From: Cellvibrionaceae bacterium
GTDB lineage: Bacteria > Pseudomonadota > Gammaproteobacteria > Pseudomonadales > Cellvibrionaceae
Assembly (NCBI GenBank): GCA_025800365.1
Contig: JAOXRT010000034.1
Location: 1 to 35,083 of the forward strand
Direction: 5' to 3'
Length of the DNA stretch: 35,083 bases
Under the pieces are notes generated by a model. It was not told where the DNA came from. It worked only from the letters and a program-made list of their open reading frames with translations, and searched no databases. The number at the start of each line of letters is the position of its first letter. The first letter of the stretch is position 1. Of this stretch, positions 17,018-25,489 are shown piece after piece. The translations under genes were made by a program, and so were the position numbers.

Positions 17018-18454
17018 CTATGCTAGCAAGCTATCACCATAAGCTTCTAGCTCATCCAGCAGAGCAGCCTGCTTTTCACTAAGTTCGGCTTGCTCACGCC
17101 ACCAAGCAATTCTCTCAAAAAAATCTTCTAAGGTAATCGATGCCCCGGCTTCTGGCTCAGTCAAACGAGCAAAGCGAAAGGCCTCCCACTCTTCGGCCTC
17201 TTCAGCCGTTAAACTGCTTGGAAAATGTCTCGCTTTGTAGCGAAACAAGAGATTTTGCAAACGCTGATCTTGAAACTGGATACTGCTATCGGCCAACTGA
17301 TTTTCATCGGCCTTGCGCACCCGCTCCATCACAGCCTTATCGCCATCAGCAAAAAAACCCTCGTAAAGCATTCGTTCAGGATCTGTCTGCGGCGAAAATT
17401 CATTGTGGGAATACACGCTTTGCAGCGTTGCCAGCAAACCACCTTGCAAAATAGCTTTATTAATCTTGCTCCAGTTTTGACGGCACTGTGCCAAACTGAT
17501 TTGCAGGCGCTCTTCTTCGGTTTCTTTTACCATCGCGGCGGTAACCAACATTGGGCTTTTGTTCAAATGAACAAGTTTTAAAGCGATGCGATCGACACCC
17601 TCAGGAAGCTCTGCACTAGGGGTATATAAACGTTGAATTATTTCCTCGGCCGGCAAGCTAAGCAATGGTTCCGGGTCAACCATAAGGTCGTAACAGATTA
17701 CTGCATTTTTATTTTTAGGATGCATCGTTATCGGCATTATCAGTGCGGAACAGAATCGCTCCGCGGGAAACATAGAAGATATGTGCAGCAGAGGCTTGCG
17801 ACTTTGTAGATCAATAAGCTCCATAACCTTGCGTTTATCTCGCAAGCCATAAGCATAGTTATACAAGCCTTCTTGTTTTTCCTTCAATAGTTTCGCCAAT
17901 GCAATCGTGGCGTAAACATCACTTAAAGCATCATGAGCGGCCTCATGAGCAAGACCGTTGGCGGCCGATAGATGCTCTAGCTTAAAGCTTGGTTTACCAT
18001 CCTCATGTTTTGGCCACTCAATGCCTTCCGGCCGCAGTGCGCAACACAAGCGTACGACATCGATTAAATCCCAGCGAGAATTACCGTTTTTCCATTCACG
18101 CTCATAAGGATCGTAGAAGTTGCGGTAAAAACCATAGCGGCTGACCTCATCATCAAAGCGAATACTGTTATAACCCACACCACAAGTTCCAGGAGCGGCC
18201 AACTCTCCTGCAATAGCCGCCATAAATTCAGGCTCAGACAAGCCCTCTGCGAGTACTTTTTGCGGACTAATACCCGTGATTAAGCAGGCATCAGGCTTTG
18301 GCAGCGTATCGCTACTGGGTTTGCAATACACCATTAGGGGTTCACCAATGATGTTTAGATCTTCATCGGTCCTAATGCCTGCAAATTGGCTGGGCTTATC
18401 TAGGCTTGGCACTTCACCCCAAGTTTCATAGTCATGCCAATATAGTGTATTCAA
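17018..18454 (-). CDS. sbcB: Exodeoxyribonuclease I
   Basis: A 3'-5' single-strand DNA exonuclease used in recombination and mismatch repair. The 478 residues match the family length. DEDDh catalytic residues are visible: D8 and E10 in HDYETWG (E. coli has DYETFG), D101/D102 in YNSIRFDDE, and H174 with D179 in AAHDALSD, the same five-residue spacing as E. coli H181/D186. ExoI SH3-like and helical domains fill the C-terminal half. The start is TTG at 18454, preceded by GAGGGGAG six bases upstream. It overlaps the stop of the pterin dehydratase gene (TTGA overlap), so the two genes are probably translationally coupled. Confidence 0.95.
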   Translation of the reverse strand: MNTLYWHDYETWGEVPSLDKPSQFAGIRTDEDLNIIGEPLMVYCKPSSDTLPKPDACLITGISPQKVLAEGLSEPEFMAAIAGELAAPGTCGVGYNSIRFDDEVSRYGFYRNFYDPYEREWKNGNSRWDLIDVVRLCCALRPEGIEWPKHEDGKPSFKLEHLSAANGLAHEAAHDALSDVYATIALAKLLKEKQEGLYNYAYGLRDKRKVMELIDLQSRKPLLHISSMFPAERFCSALIMPITMHPKNKNAVICYDLMVDPEPLLSLPAEEIIQRLYTPSAELPEGVDRIALKLVHLNKSPMLVTAAMVKETEEERLQISLAQCRQNWSKINKAILQGGLLATLQSVYSHNEFSPQTDPERMLYEGFFADGDKAVMERVRKADENQLADSSIQFQDQRLQNLLFRYKARHFPSSLTAEEAEEWEAFRFARLTEPEAGASITLEDFFERIAWWREQAELSEKQAALLDELEAYGDSLLA

Positions 18455-18852
18455 GTGCTGCTCCCCTCGCTTAAAGCGGCAAATAGTTCATCGCTGTATT
18501 TTGCCATGACTAGATCGTTAAAGTGCAGACCTTTTACAAAGTGAGTGTGCCAGCGTATTTCGATTTGCCGAAAACTAAAGTGGATTTCTGGGTGATGATC
18601 GCAATGCTCCGCCGCAACAGCTAAATACTGAACAAACCCCAAGCCACTTAAATAGTCACTTGGGCTATAACTGCGGCAGATTTCCAGATTATCCACAACT
18701 CGCCATGCATGTCTCGATAGCTTTAGATCGTGAAATAGATTCTCTACCTCTTCGACGTTGAGCGCCTTGGAGTTTTTGCTATAAGACTTTAACTTGGGCA
18801 GCTGAAGCCCAGGGAAGGGAGAGTAAAGATTGGGATCAACAGACATGGGCAT
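18451..18852 (-). CDS. 4a-hydroxytetrahydrobiopterin dehydratase (PCD/DCoH family)
   Basis: Recycles oxidised pterin cofactor after aromatic amino-acid hydroxylation, or has an unknown role where no hydroxylase exists. The 133-residue protein has the family core: AEHCDHHPEIHFSFRQIEIR (82-100) with HHP at 86-88, then WHTH (101-104) and D113. A ~45-residue N-terminal extension precedes the core, longer than the ~100-residue minimum. No phenylalanine hydroxylase is present in the window. Its stop overlaps the exonuclease I start. ATG at 18852 or 18846 could be the start. Confidence 0.85.
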   Translation of the reverse strand: MPMSVDPNLYSPFPGLQLPKLKSYSKNSKALNVEEVENLFHDLKLSRHAWRVVDNLEICRSYSPSDYLSGLGFVQYLAVAAEHCDHHPEIHFSFRQIEIRWHTHFVKGLHFNDLVMAKYSDELFAALSEGSST

Positions 18853-18880
18853 AAGCTCGTTGTTCAGGCTGACCCATAAT

Positions 18881-18902
18881 GGCCCAGCACGTATGCTGGG
18901 CC
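18881..18902 (-). terminator. GC-rich hairpin after the cytochrome b561 gene
   Basis: GGCCCAGC (18881-18888) pairs perfectly with GCTGGGCC (18895-18902). It sits 15 bases past the cytochrome b561 stop on the minus strand but has no T-run, so termination is uncertain. Confidence 0.45.
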
Positions 18903-18917
18903 GATCAAAGTCAGGAC

Positions 18918-19475
18918 TTACATTGACTTACCCAACATGCGGCGCAAAGTGCCGTCTTTATCGATCACATGGTGCTTAACGGCTCCGATTACATGTAGGG
19001 CAATAGCTACAATTAAGATATCACCACCCCAACCATGCAAGCTGTGAGCAAGACCCGCCAAGGACTCATTGATCGGTGCAATTTTAGTTGGGTCGACAGC
19101 ATCGAAGTTTTTACCAAATAACTCTAGGCCAAAGACATAGACACCACGCCCACCCATAGCAGACATTAACACACCTGAAATGGGCATTAATAGCGTACCA
19201 ACAATCAATAAATAATGAGTAATTCTAGAAAGAATATTCTCAATCGCGGTGTACTGGCTAGCAGGCTCTGGCCAGCCATTGCGCATACGATTAACAATTC
19301 GAGGTAACACCACCAATAGAATCAGGACGCCCAAAGACTTATGAATAGGATATAGAGAATAAACCTCGTTCTCTTCCATATAGACGCCAACGGCCAGCAA
19401 GCCGATCATCATCAGGCCCACTACCCAATGTAAGGCAATCGTGGTTTTGCTTAGTTTTTGTGCGGTATCAGACAT
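18918..19475 (-). CDS. Cytochrome b561 (bacterial CybB type)
   Basis: A 185-residue inner-membrane di-haem cytochrome with four predicted membrane helices. Candidate haem ligands are H16 (TTIALHWVVG), H45 (LYPIHKSLG), H144/H147 (LAHSLHGWG) and H161 (ALHVIGAVKHH), the pattern of the prokaryotic b561 family. It probably moves electrons to or from quinone; E. coli CybB is a superoxide:ubiquinone oxidoreductase. ATG 19475 is chosen because AGAGAAG precedes it; an in-frame TTG at 19493 would put that site inside the gene. It is divergent from creD. Confidence 0.9.
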   Translation of the reverse strand: MSDTAQKLSKTTIALHWVVGLMMIGLLAVGVYMEENEVYSLYPIHKSLGVLILLVVLPRIVNRMRNGWPEPASQYTAIENILSRITHYLLIVGTLLMPISGVLMSAMGGRGVYVFGLELFGKNFDAVDPTKIAPINESLAGLAHSLHGWGGDILIVAIALHVIGAVKHHVIDKDGTLRRMLGKSM

Positions 19476-19747
19476 AGCTACTTCTCTTATCAAAGATCTA
19501 ATCTAAGGCTTTAAAATTCAATTGCGTTAAAACGCTATTTTTAGAGGGGGCATTATATGGCAAGAATGTGAAGTAAGTGTGTATTAGGCCTTATTTGACC
19601 TTATGAGAAGCCCAGCCTACCGCATTCATACTCATTTCCACGCCTACACTATTGCCATATTTGATCATATTTGCAGCGCAAGCTGGCCATTTTTGCGGTT
19701 TAAATTAAGCAAAACCACAAAATTGACCCACTCTCTCAGGCTAAGCC

Positions 19748-21109
19748 ATGTTCAAATCACCCAGCTTTAAACTCATTCTGATGCTCTTTCTATTTTTGCT
19801 GCTAGTTATTCCCATCACCATGGTGCAACTCAAAACCGAGGATAGGGCCAGTAGCCAAAACCAAGCTCAATACGCGGTAGCGCGGCATTGGACCGGGAAA
19901 CAGTGGCTTGGCAGCCCGGTGATAGCCATCCCATATCAAAGCAAAGCTATCGTCCAGGACAATGGCTATACCTCAGCCCCGCGTCAATTGTGGACATTGA
20001 TACCCGCTCGAGAAGCCTCTCTTGAGGCAGAGTTATCGGTAGAGAATCGTAAAAAAGGTATATATGAAATCCCTGTATATCAGAGCCGCTTTCACTTAAA
20101 TGGCAGCTTTCAAACAGAAGATATAAATGCCGCTTTAAATAAGCTCGCTAGCGACCCTACTGTTGGCCACATAGGCCAAGCAATTTTAAGTTTGAGTTTT
20201 GCTGATATGCGAGGCCTCGAACAACAAAGCCTGAAAATTAATGAACTAAAGAGAGATTTTGAAGTAGGCAGCAAACTAAAGAACCTCCCTCAAGGCCTAC
20301 ACTACCCACTTAGTGAACTAATCGATAAGGCCAAAAACGAGACATTACGTTTTGAGCTTAGCCTACAGCTAAAAGGCATGAGCGAGATTTACTACCTCCC
20401 CTTGGCACAGAACAATCAGTTTTCTCTGCAAGCTAATTGGCCCCACCCGAAGTTTATGGGAGCACAACTGCCCAATGATTATCAGATTGAAAATGATTCC
20501 TTCTCGGCCAATTGGCAAAGTAACCACTTTGCTCTAGACAACATTAGCTATATCGAAAGCTGCCTAAAGCAAAATACCTGCGCAGTTATTGAGAGCAAAA
20601 ACCGTTTATTGTTGGGTGTGGATTTTATTAACCCTGTCGACATTTATTTAAAAACCGAACGCGCAATCAAGTATGCTTTTCTGTTGATTGGCTTAAGCTT
20701 TATGGTGTTTTACATAATTGAACATATTAAAACGCTGTCCATGCACCCTATTCAATATGCTTTTGTCGGCCTAGCGATTGCTATATTTTATTTATTGCTG
20801 CTCGCTTTGGCTGAGCATATTGGCTTTGCCTTAGCTTATCTCGTATCGGTAACAGCTTGTTCAACATTGTTATACGGCTATCTGAGGAGGGTTCTAAACA
20901 GCAAACCATTAACACTTTCATTTACCATTGGCATTATCAGCTTGTGGGCCTTGTTGTACATAATTATTCAAGCTGAAGACTTTGCCTTGCTTATGGGTAG
21001 TATTTTAGTCTTTGTATTACTGTCGGCATTAATGTTGGGTACTAGAAACATCGACTGGTATAAACTAGGCCAAAATACAAAAACAAAAGTGGACGAAAGC
21101 CTTAGCTAA
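19748..21109 (+). CDS. creD: CreD-like inner membrane protein
   Basis: A 453-residue envelope protein with an N-terminal membrane anchor (LILMLFLFLLLVIPIT), a large periplasmic region (~30-300) and several C-terminal helices. CreD signatures are clear: DIYLKTERAIKYAFLLIGLS, then MHPIQYAFVGLAIAIFYLLL and LAEHIGFALAYL. In E. coli CreD is a target of the CreBC two-component system and affects envelope and colicin E2 tolerance; in Aeromonas and Stenotrophomonas homologues influence beta-lactam response. No creB or creC lies in the window. Its stop overlaps the stop of the convergent GGDEF-EAL gene by four bases (CTAA). Confidence 0.9.
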   Translation: MFKSPSFKLILMLFLFLLLVIPITMVQLKTEDRASSQNQAQYAVARHWTGKQWLGSPVIAIPYQSKAIVQDNGYTSAPRQLWTLIPAREASLEAELSVENRKKGIYEIPVYQSRFHLNGSFQTEDINAALNKLASDPTVGHIGQAILSLSFADMRGLEQQSLKINELKRDFEVGSKLKNLPQGLHYPLSELIDKAKNETLRFELSLQLKGMSEIYYLPLAQNNQFSLQANWPHPKFMGAQLPNDYQIENDSFSANWQSNHFALDNISYIESCLKQNTCAVIESKNRLLLGVDFINPVDIYLKTERAIKYAFLLIGLSFMVFYIIEHIKTLSMHPIQYAFVGLAIAIFYLLLLALAEHIGFALAYLVSVTACSTLLYGYLRRVLNSKPLTLSFTIGIISLWALLYIIIQAEDFALLMGSILVFVLLSALMLGTRNIDWYKLGQNTKTKVDESLS

Positions 21110-23565
21110 ACAATACAAGAGGACAAAACCGAACCATCAAATCGCCAGGGGCTCTGCAAATACTTTTGCAGAGACTCTGGCTTAGAAAGAAAATAGCCTT
21201 GCAAGTGCTCGCAACCCAACTCTTTTAATAGTAAATACTGCCCATGAGTTTCTACACCTTCAGCAACCACTTCCACATTAAGGCCTTTAGCCATTGAAAT
21301 GATAGCCTCTACAATGGCTAAATCCTCTTGATTTTCTGGAAGGTTGGTAATGAAACTACGGTCAACCTTTAAAACATCTATCGGCAACTTACTTAAGTAA
21401 CTCAATGAGGAGTAGCCCGTTCCAAAGTCATCAATAGCGAACCTTGCGCCCATTTTCTTAAGAGCCTTAATAACTGACAAACTGGCTTCCACATCATCCA
21501 TTACAACACTTTCTGTCACCTCAAACTCAAAGCAGGCCGGATCCACATCGTAGTAGTTAAGAATTACCGCGATATCATTAAGCAAATGCCTGTCATGTAG
21601 CTGTCTAGCGGACAGGTTGACGGCCACTGATATATCAGCCTTATTGTGCTTTTTCCAACTAGCCACAAACTCAGCAGACATCGCCAAGACCTGACGACCA
21701 AGATCTAAAATTTGGCCAGACTCTTCCGCAAGAGGGATAAATTTATCGGGAGGTATTAAACCTTTTTTCGGATGAGGCCAACGCACTAATGCCTCCACAG
21801 AAAAGACTTCTGGGGCGAGAAGATTCAGTTTCGGCTGAACAACCAAACTTAAATCTCTTTGCTGCAAGGCTTTAGCTAAGTCCGATGTAATTTGTAGCTT
21901 CTGCCTTAGCAGCCTACCTACGCTATCACTATAGTGTTCAAAACCGTTCTTACCATTTGCTTTGGCTTCATACATAGCCTGGTCAGCTTTTTTAATCAGC
22001 TCTAATGGCTCACGACCATCCTTAGGGCAGCAAGCGATACCCACACTCGCACTTATACCAACACTAAACTCGGAAAACTCTTTGCGTAATTGCAGTCGAC
22101 GAATAATTTTACGCGCCAACACCTCTACGTCATCAACTGTAGAAAAATCACATACAACAGCAAACTCATCCCCGCCAAGTCGCGAGATCAGCGCTCGATC
22201 AGGAACACAGTGGCGCAATTGTTCGGCAACCTCAAATAGCAACTCATCACCCGCACTGTGCCCCTGGCTATCATTAATCTGCTTAAAGCCATCCAAATCA
22301 ATATATAAGACATATAGATCGAATTGAGCCTGTGTTTTCTTTGTCAGTTCACGCAATAACAGCGTACGATTCGGCAAGCGTGTGAGCTGGTCATAATGTG
22401 CAAGAAACTCAAGCTGAGCCTCATTCATCTTAATGGTGGATATATCCGTGAGGGTGATAATGCAACCATCACTTCTGCCATGCGAATTCTTAATTAATGC
22501 TACTGAGGCAACCACAGGTATATTGGGAGCATTATTGACTAACAATTCAGCTTCCCCTCTCCAGCTACCTTCCTTGACGACCTTTTCCTGTAATTTATAG
22601 ACCAGTTCTTTTCTTGCATAACGAGGCGCAAGGGTCATTAAGTGCTGCCCAACCACCTGATCCGCAGACAAGTCACACAGCTGCTCTAACTTAGGATTCA
22701 CCGAAATAATACGAAAATCCGCGTCCGTGGCGAGAATTGCATCATTAGCATTTTCGAAAATGGTTTGGGATAGCTGTAACTGACGAGTTCGTTCGTATTC
22801 TTGGCTTATATCTTGCGCCGTACCCAGCATACGTACGACTTCACCATCAGCATTTAAAAAGGCTTCTCCATTTTGTCGAATATGACAAATAGAGCCATCG
22901 GCTTTCTTCACCCGATGTTCGAATACAAAGCTTGTTCCATTCTGACCGCCCTGCCTAAGATTTTCCTTGAAACTCTCGACATCCTCAGGCAGTACAAGCT
23001 CATAAATTGTTTGGATACCATGAATTTCAAAATCAGTTGGCAGGCCAAGAATCGAGTAAATCTCCTCAGACCAAGTAACCTTATCTTCAGGCAGATTCCA
23101 ATCCCAAGTTCCAATCTTTGCGATAGCCTGAGAGCGCCTTAAGCGCTCTTCGTTTTCGCGGAGCTGCTTTTGTTGATCGGCTTCATAGGCCAGCTTGGTT
23201 TCTCTGCAGCGCAATACTGCAGATACACAGCTTTCGCCATGCCAGTTCAAAGGTGCCAATTCAATATCAATAGCAACCCGACTACCGTCTTTAGCCAATG
23301 CAAAAAGCTCAGCTGCGTTCCCCATTGGGCGACGGGCTGGTTCCTTAACATATTGCTCTCGGTGGCGCTTATGCACGTCACGCAACTGATTTGGTAATAG
23401 AACTTCTACAGGCTTACCCTGTAGCTCCTCTTTTGTATAGCCGAGTAATTCTTGAATCGATTTGTTACTCCAAAGAATCTCGCCTTGATGATTACAAACA
23501 ATTAAGCTGTCAGGGATCGCATCTAATAATGCAGGATCAGGGAACACCATCTCTTTAATGGACAC
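21106..23565 (-). CDS. PAS-PAS-PAS-GGDEF-EAL cyclic-di-GMP protein
   Basis: An 819-residue soluble protein. Three PAS domains lie at ~5-120 (DAIPDSLIVCNHQGEILW), ~140-255 (IAKIGTWDWNLPEDKVTW) and ~262-375 (NANDAILATDADFRIISVN). GGDEF is at ~460 with intact RLGGDEF. The EAL domain starts at ~590 with intact EALVRW, then DDFGTGYSSLSYL and EGVET. Both catalytic halves therefore look competent, and the net direction cannot be read from sequence. No RxxD inhibitory site is present five residues before GGDEF (VPDRALISRL). The start is taken as GTG 23565, which follows GGGAAG at proper spacing; TTG 23592 is also in frame. No membrane segments, so it senses an intracellular signal. Confidence 0.93.
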   Translation of the reverse strand: MSIKEMVFPDPALLDAIPDSLIVCNHQGEILWSNKSIQELLGYTKEELQGKPVEVLLPNQLRDVHKRHREQYVKEPARRPMGNAAELFALAKDGSRVAIDIELAPLNWHGESCVSAVLRCRETKLAYEADQQKQLRENEERLRRSQAIAKIGTWDWNLPEDKVTWSEEIYSILGLPTDFEIHGIQTIYELVLPEDVESFKENLRQGGQNGTSFVFEHRVKKADGSICHIRQNGEAFLNADGEVVRMLGTAQDISQEYERTRQLQLSQTIFENANDAILATDADFRIISVNPKLEQLCDLSADQVVGQHLMTLAPRYARKELVYKLQEKVVKEGSWRGEAELLVNNAPNIPVVASVALIKNSHGRSDGCIITLTDISTIKMNEAQLEFLAHYDQLTRLPNRTLLLRELTKKTQAQFDLYVLYIDLDGFKQINDSQGHSAGDELLFEVAEQLRHCVPDRALISRLGGDEFAVVCDFSTVDDVEVLARKIIRRLQLRKEFSEFSVGISASVGIACCPKDGREPLELIKKADQAMYEAKANGKNGFEHYSDSVGRLLRQKLQITSDLAKALQQRDLSLVVQPKLNLLAPEVFSVEALVRWPHPKKGLIPPDKFIPLAEESGQILDLGRQVLAMSAEFVASWKKHNKADISVAVNLSARQLHDRHLLNDIAVILNYYDVDPACFEFEVTESVVMDDVEASLSVIKALKKMGARFAIDDFGTGYSSLSYLSKLPIDVLKVDRSFITNLPENQEDLAIVEAIISMAKGLNVEVVAEGVETHGQYLLLKELGCEHLQGYFLSKPESLQKYLQSPWRFDGSVLSSCIV

Positions 23566-24106
23566 AGGCACTTCCCAAGCGAGATAGCGCAATTTGCGGC
23601 ATAGGAAACGACAGGGGTTTTGTAGCCGCTAAAGGGCTAATTTGCAGCGCCCAACAAGGGCCTGCTGATACTACTTCGTAACTACTCATATACGAATACT
23701 TCGGCTAAATGTGCGCTGACTTTATAGTTGAGCTAATTTAGCCAGCAATGCATTAGCCCCAATTAATTTAGGGTTATATTAATCAAAGCATAAAGCCTTA
23801 ATCAAGCAAATTAATTAGAATGGCACCCTTTGTTTGTGGCTTCTTATAACAAAACTGCTAATTCAGGGTGGCGTGAGATTTATTGTTCAACTTGATCATA
23901 AAAGCAACCCTGACAAGTATGCTCAAGCAAGCATATACCGCTAGTCTGCCAATCAAGCAAAGCAGCCAATAAAAACTCATCTGCAGGCCCTTAGCTGGTA
24001 TTCCAACTGCAAAGCTACAAATCACTCCTATACTCAAAAATGAACGCTGATTTTTGCTAATTCGCAAGCAGGGCTTGCCCAATGCATTATCGAAGGAACT
24101 GCAATT
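23566..24106. other. Divergent intergenic region between GGDEF-EAL and receiver genes
   Basis: This 541-base AT-rich gap should carry the promoters of both flanking genes. It contains loose inverted repeats (GAGCTAATTTAGCC near 23733, and CCCCAATTAATTTAGGG near 23757). A -24-like TGGCAC at 23821 lacks the -12 GC needed for sigma-54. A 74-codon minus frame (23858-24082, TTG start) has one hydrophobic stretch but no ribosome site and is probably not a gene. Confidence 0.5.
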
Positions 24107-24466
24107 ATGACTAATAATAAGGTGCTTATCTGCGATGATTCGCGATCTATTCGCCTGATGACAAAACGCTTGCTACAGGGAAACGGCTACCAAGTTGTAG
24201 GTGAGGCAAGCAACGGTACAGAAGCAACAGAAGCCTTTAAAACACACAACCCAGATTTAGTTTTACTCGATTTAGTGATGCCAGAGACCGATGGAAAAAC
24301 AGCATTGCGCCAAATCGTACAACACAATCCTTCAGCAAAAGTCGTCATTTTAAGCTCACTCGGCTCTGAGTCTGATGTCGAAGAATGCTTACGCAGCGGA
24401 GCATCATCCTATATTCAAAAACCCTTTGAAGAAGATATTTTACTTAGCACATTGAGCGAGCTGTAA
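24107..24466 (+). CDS. Single-domain CheY-like response regulator
   Basis: A 119-residue receiver domain with no output domain. The acidic pocket is D10 and D11 (LICDDSRS), the phospho-acceptor is D55 (LVLLDLVMP), the switch Ser is S83 (VVILSSLG) and the conserved Lys is K105 (QKPFEE). AAGGA precedes the ATG at good spacing. It is followed 17 bases later by a CheX-like phosphatase fusion. The pair probably forms a small phospho-relay output in which the downstream protein removes the phosphate. The kinase is not in the window. Confidence 0.92.
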   Translation: MTNNKVLICDDSRSIRLMTKRLLQGNGYQVVGEASNGTEATEAFKTHNPDLVLLDLVMPETDGKTALRQIVQHNPSAKVVILSSLGSESDVEECLRSGASSYIQKPFEEDILLSTLSEL

Positions 24467-24483
24467 AGCAGCAGGAGATGATG

Positions 24484-25341
24484 ATGGCGACTAAGTTTTT
24501 CGGTCAGTTTTTACTAGAGCACCGCTTGATTAATAAAGATCAACTGTTAGAAGCCCTTGCCTACCAAAGAGCAAACAACCCCTTGCTGGGCGAAATTGCC
24601 GTTGAGCACGGTTTTTTAAGCATGGAACAGGCTAGGAAAGTTAATCAACGGCAACAAGCCGAAGATGCTCGTTTTGGAGATATCGCCGTCAATATGAAGT
24701 TTATCAGCGTTGAGCAGTTACAACAGCTGATTAGCCTTCAAAAGCAAGGCCGCAAGTTCTTTGGCGAAGTACTCGTAGAGCTAGGACACTTAAGCAGTGA
24801 ACAACTGCGCGAACAGCTAGAGGCGCACCATAATGAGCAAACCTTAGCACTCGCACAAATTCAGTCCGCCATTAAACAGCATGGCAACACTTACAATATC
24901 AACGCACTAGCAGGTATTGCATGCCGCCTTAGCCAGCGAGCCTTAGCAACGCAGGCGCATTTTCAAGGGTTAATAACGATAGATGAGCTACCCTATGCCC
25001 CTGAGGAGTATTTTTTAAGTAGCATTACCATCGAAAGTGTTAGAGACCTCACCATTACCCTTGGCTGCAAGGAGCAAGTGATGACTGATATCGCTTGCCG
25101 ACTGATCAAAATTCCAACAGATGAAGTCGATAGTGAGCTAGCTTGGGATGCCAGCGGAGAATTTTTAAATTTAGTGGCCGGCTATTTTGCAAAGGAAACC
25201 ATTCCTGACGACTGTAGCTATAAAGCCAAACCACCTGTTTTTAGCCGAGACATCTCTAGCCTGAGTACGATATTCGAGCAGGTCGCTATTTTACGTGTAG
25301 AAACTGACATTGGCAGCCTAGCAATCTGTTTGAGCTCTTAG
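24484..25341 (+). CDS. MshEN/GspE-N-like repeats fused to a CheX/CheC-type phosphatase domain
   Basis: A 285-residue protein. Of three consecutive ATGs, the third (24484) sits six bases after AGGAG and is chosen. Residues 5-28, 34-57, 63-86 and 92-115 are four repeats spaced exactly 29 residues, each like FFGEVLVELGHLSSEQL, the pattern of GspE-N/MshEN modules; some MshEN domains bind c-di-GMP. Residues ~125-285 resemble CheX/CheC: D222-x3-E226-x2-N229 then 21 residues to P251, the phosphatase consensus as I recall it, in WDASGEFLNLVAGYFA. It is therefore a predicted phosphatase for the receiver encoded just upstream. Only repeat 3 keeps the leading Arg of the MshEN motif, so c-di-GMP binding is uncertain. 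Confidence 0.8.
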   Translation: MATKFFGQFLLEHRLINKDQLLEALAYQRANNPLLGEIAVEHGFLSMEQARKVNQRQQAEDARFGDIAVNMKFISVEQLQQLISLQKQGRKFFGEVLVELGHLSSEQLREQLEAHHNEQTLALAQIQSAIKQHGNTYNINALAGIACRLSQRALATQAHFQGLITIDELPYAPEEYFLSSITIESVRDLTITLGCKEQVMTDIACRLIKIPTDEVDSELAWDASGEFLNLVAGYFAKETIPDDCSYKAKPPVFSRDISSLSTIFEQVAILRVETDIGSLAICLSS

Positions 25342-25408
25342 GTCATACAGATTGCCAGGTGGCGACTTGCCGTAATATAAACTTCGGCCCTAATTAATTT
25401 TCACAACT

Positions 25409-25422
25409 CCCTCATCTGAGGG
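25409..25422 (+). terminator. Small hairpin after the CheX-like gene
   Basis: CCCTC (25409-25413) pairs with GAGGG (25418-25422) about 70 bases after the stop. Only a short weak T-run (ACTTT) follows, so it may be a weak terminator or chance. Confidence 0.3.
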
Positions 25423-25456
25423 GTGGTACTTTCGACCTACACATGTAATCCTTTAA

Positions 25457-25469
25457 GGTTAAATTAACC
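25457..25469. promoter_or_regulatory. 13-base palindrome upstream of the secreted-protein operon
   Basis: GGTTAAATTAACC is a perfect palindrome about a central A, 20 bases before the ATG at 25490 and just ahead of its AGGGG ribosome site. Position and symmetry suit an operator, but no regulator is identified. Confidence 0.35.
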
Positions 25470-25489
25470 ATAAAACTTTAGGGGTTATA

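Noticed and set aside
23821-23836. Sigma-54-like promoter starting TGGCAC
   Set aside because: The -24 half fits, but the -12 GC is missing at the required spacing.
23858-24082. 74-codon minus-strand frame with one hydrophobic stretch
   Set aside because: TTG start, no ribosome site, lies in an AT-rich promoter region; hydrophobicity can arise from AT-rich DNA.
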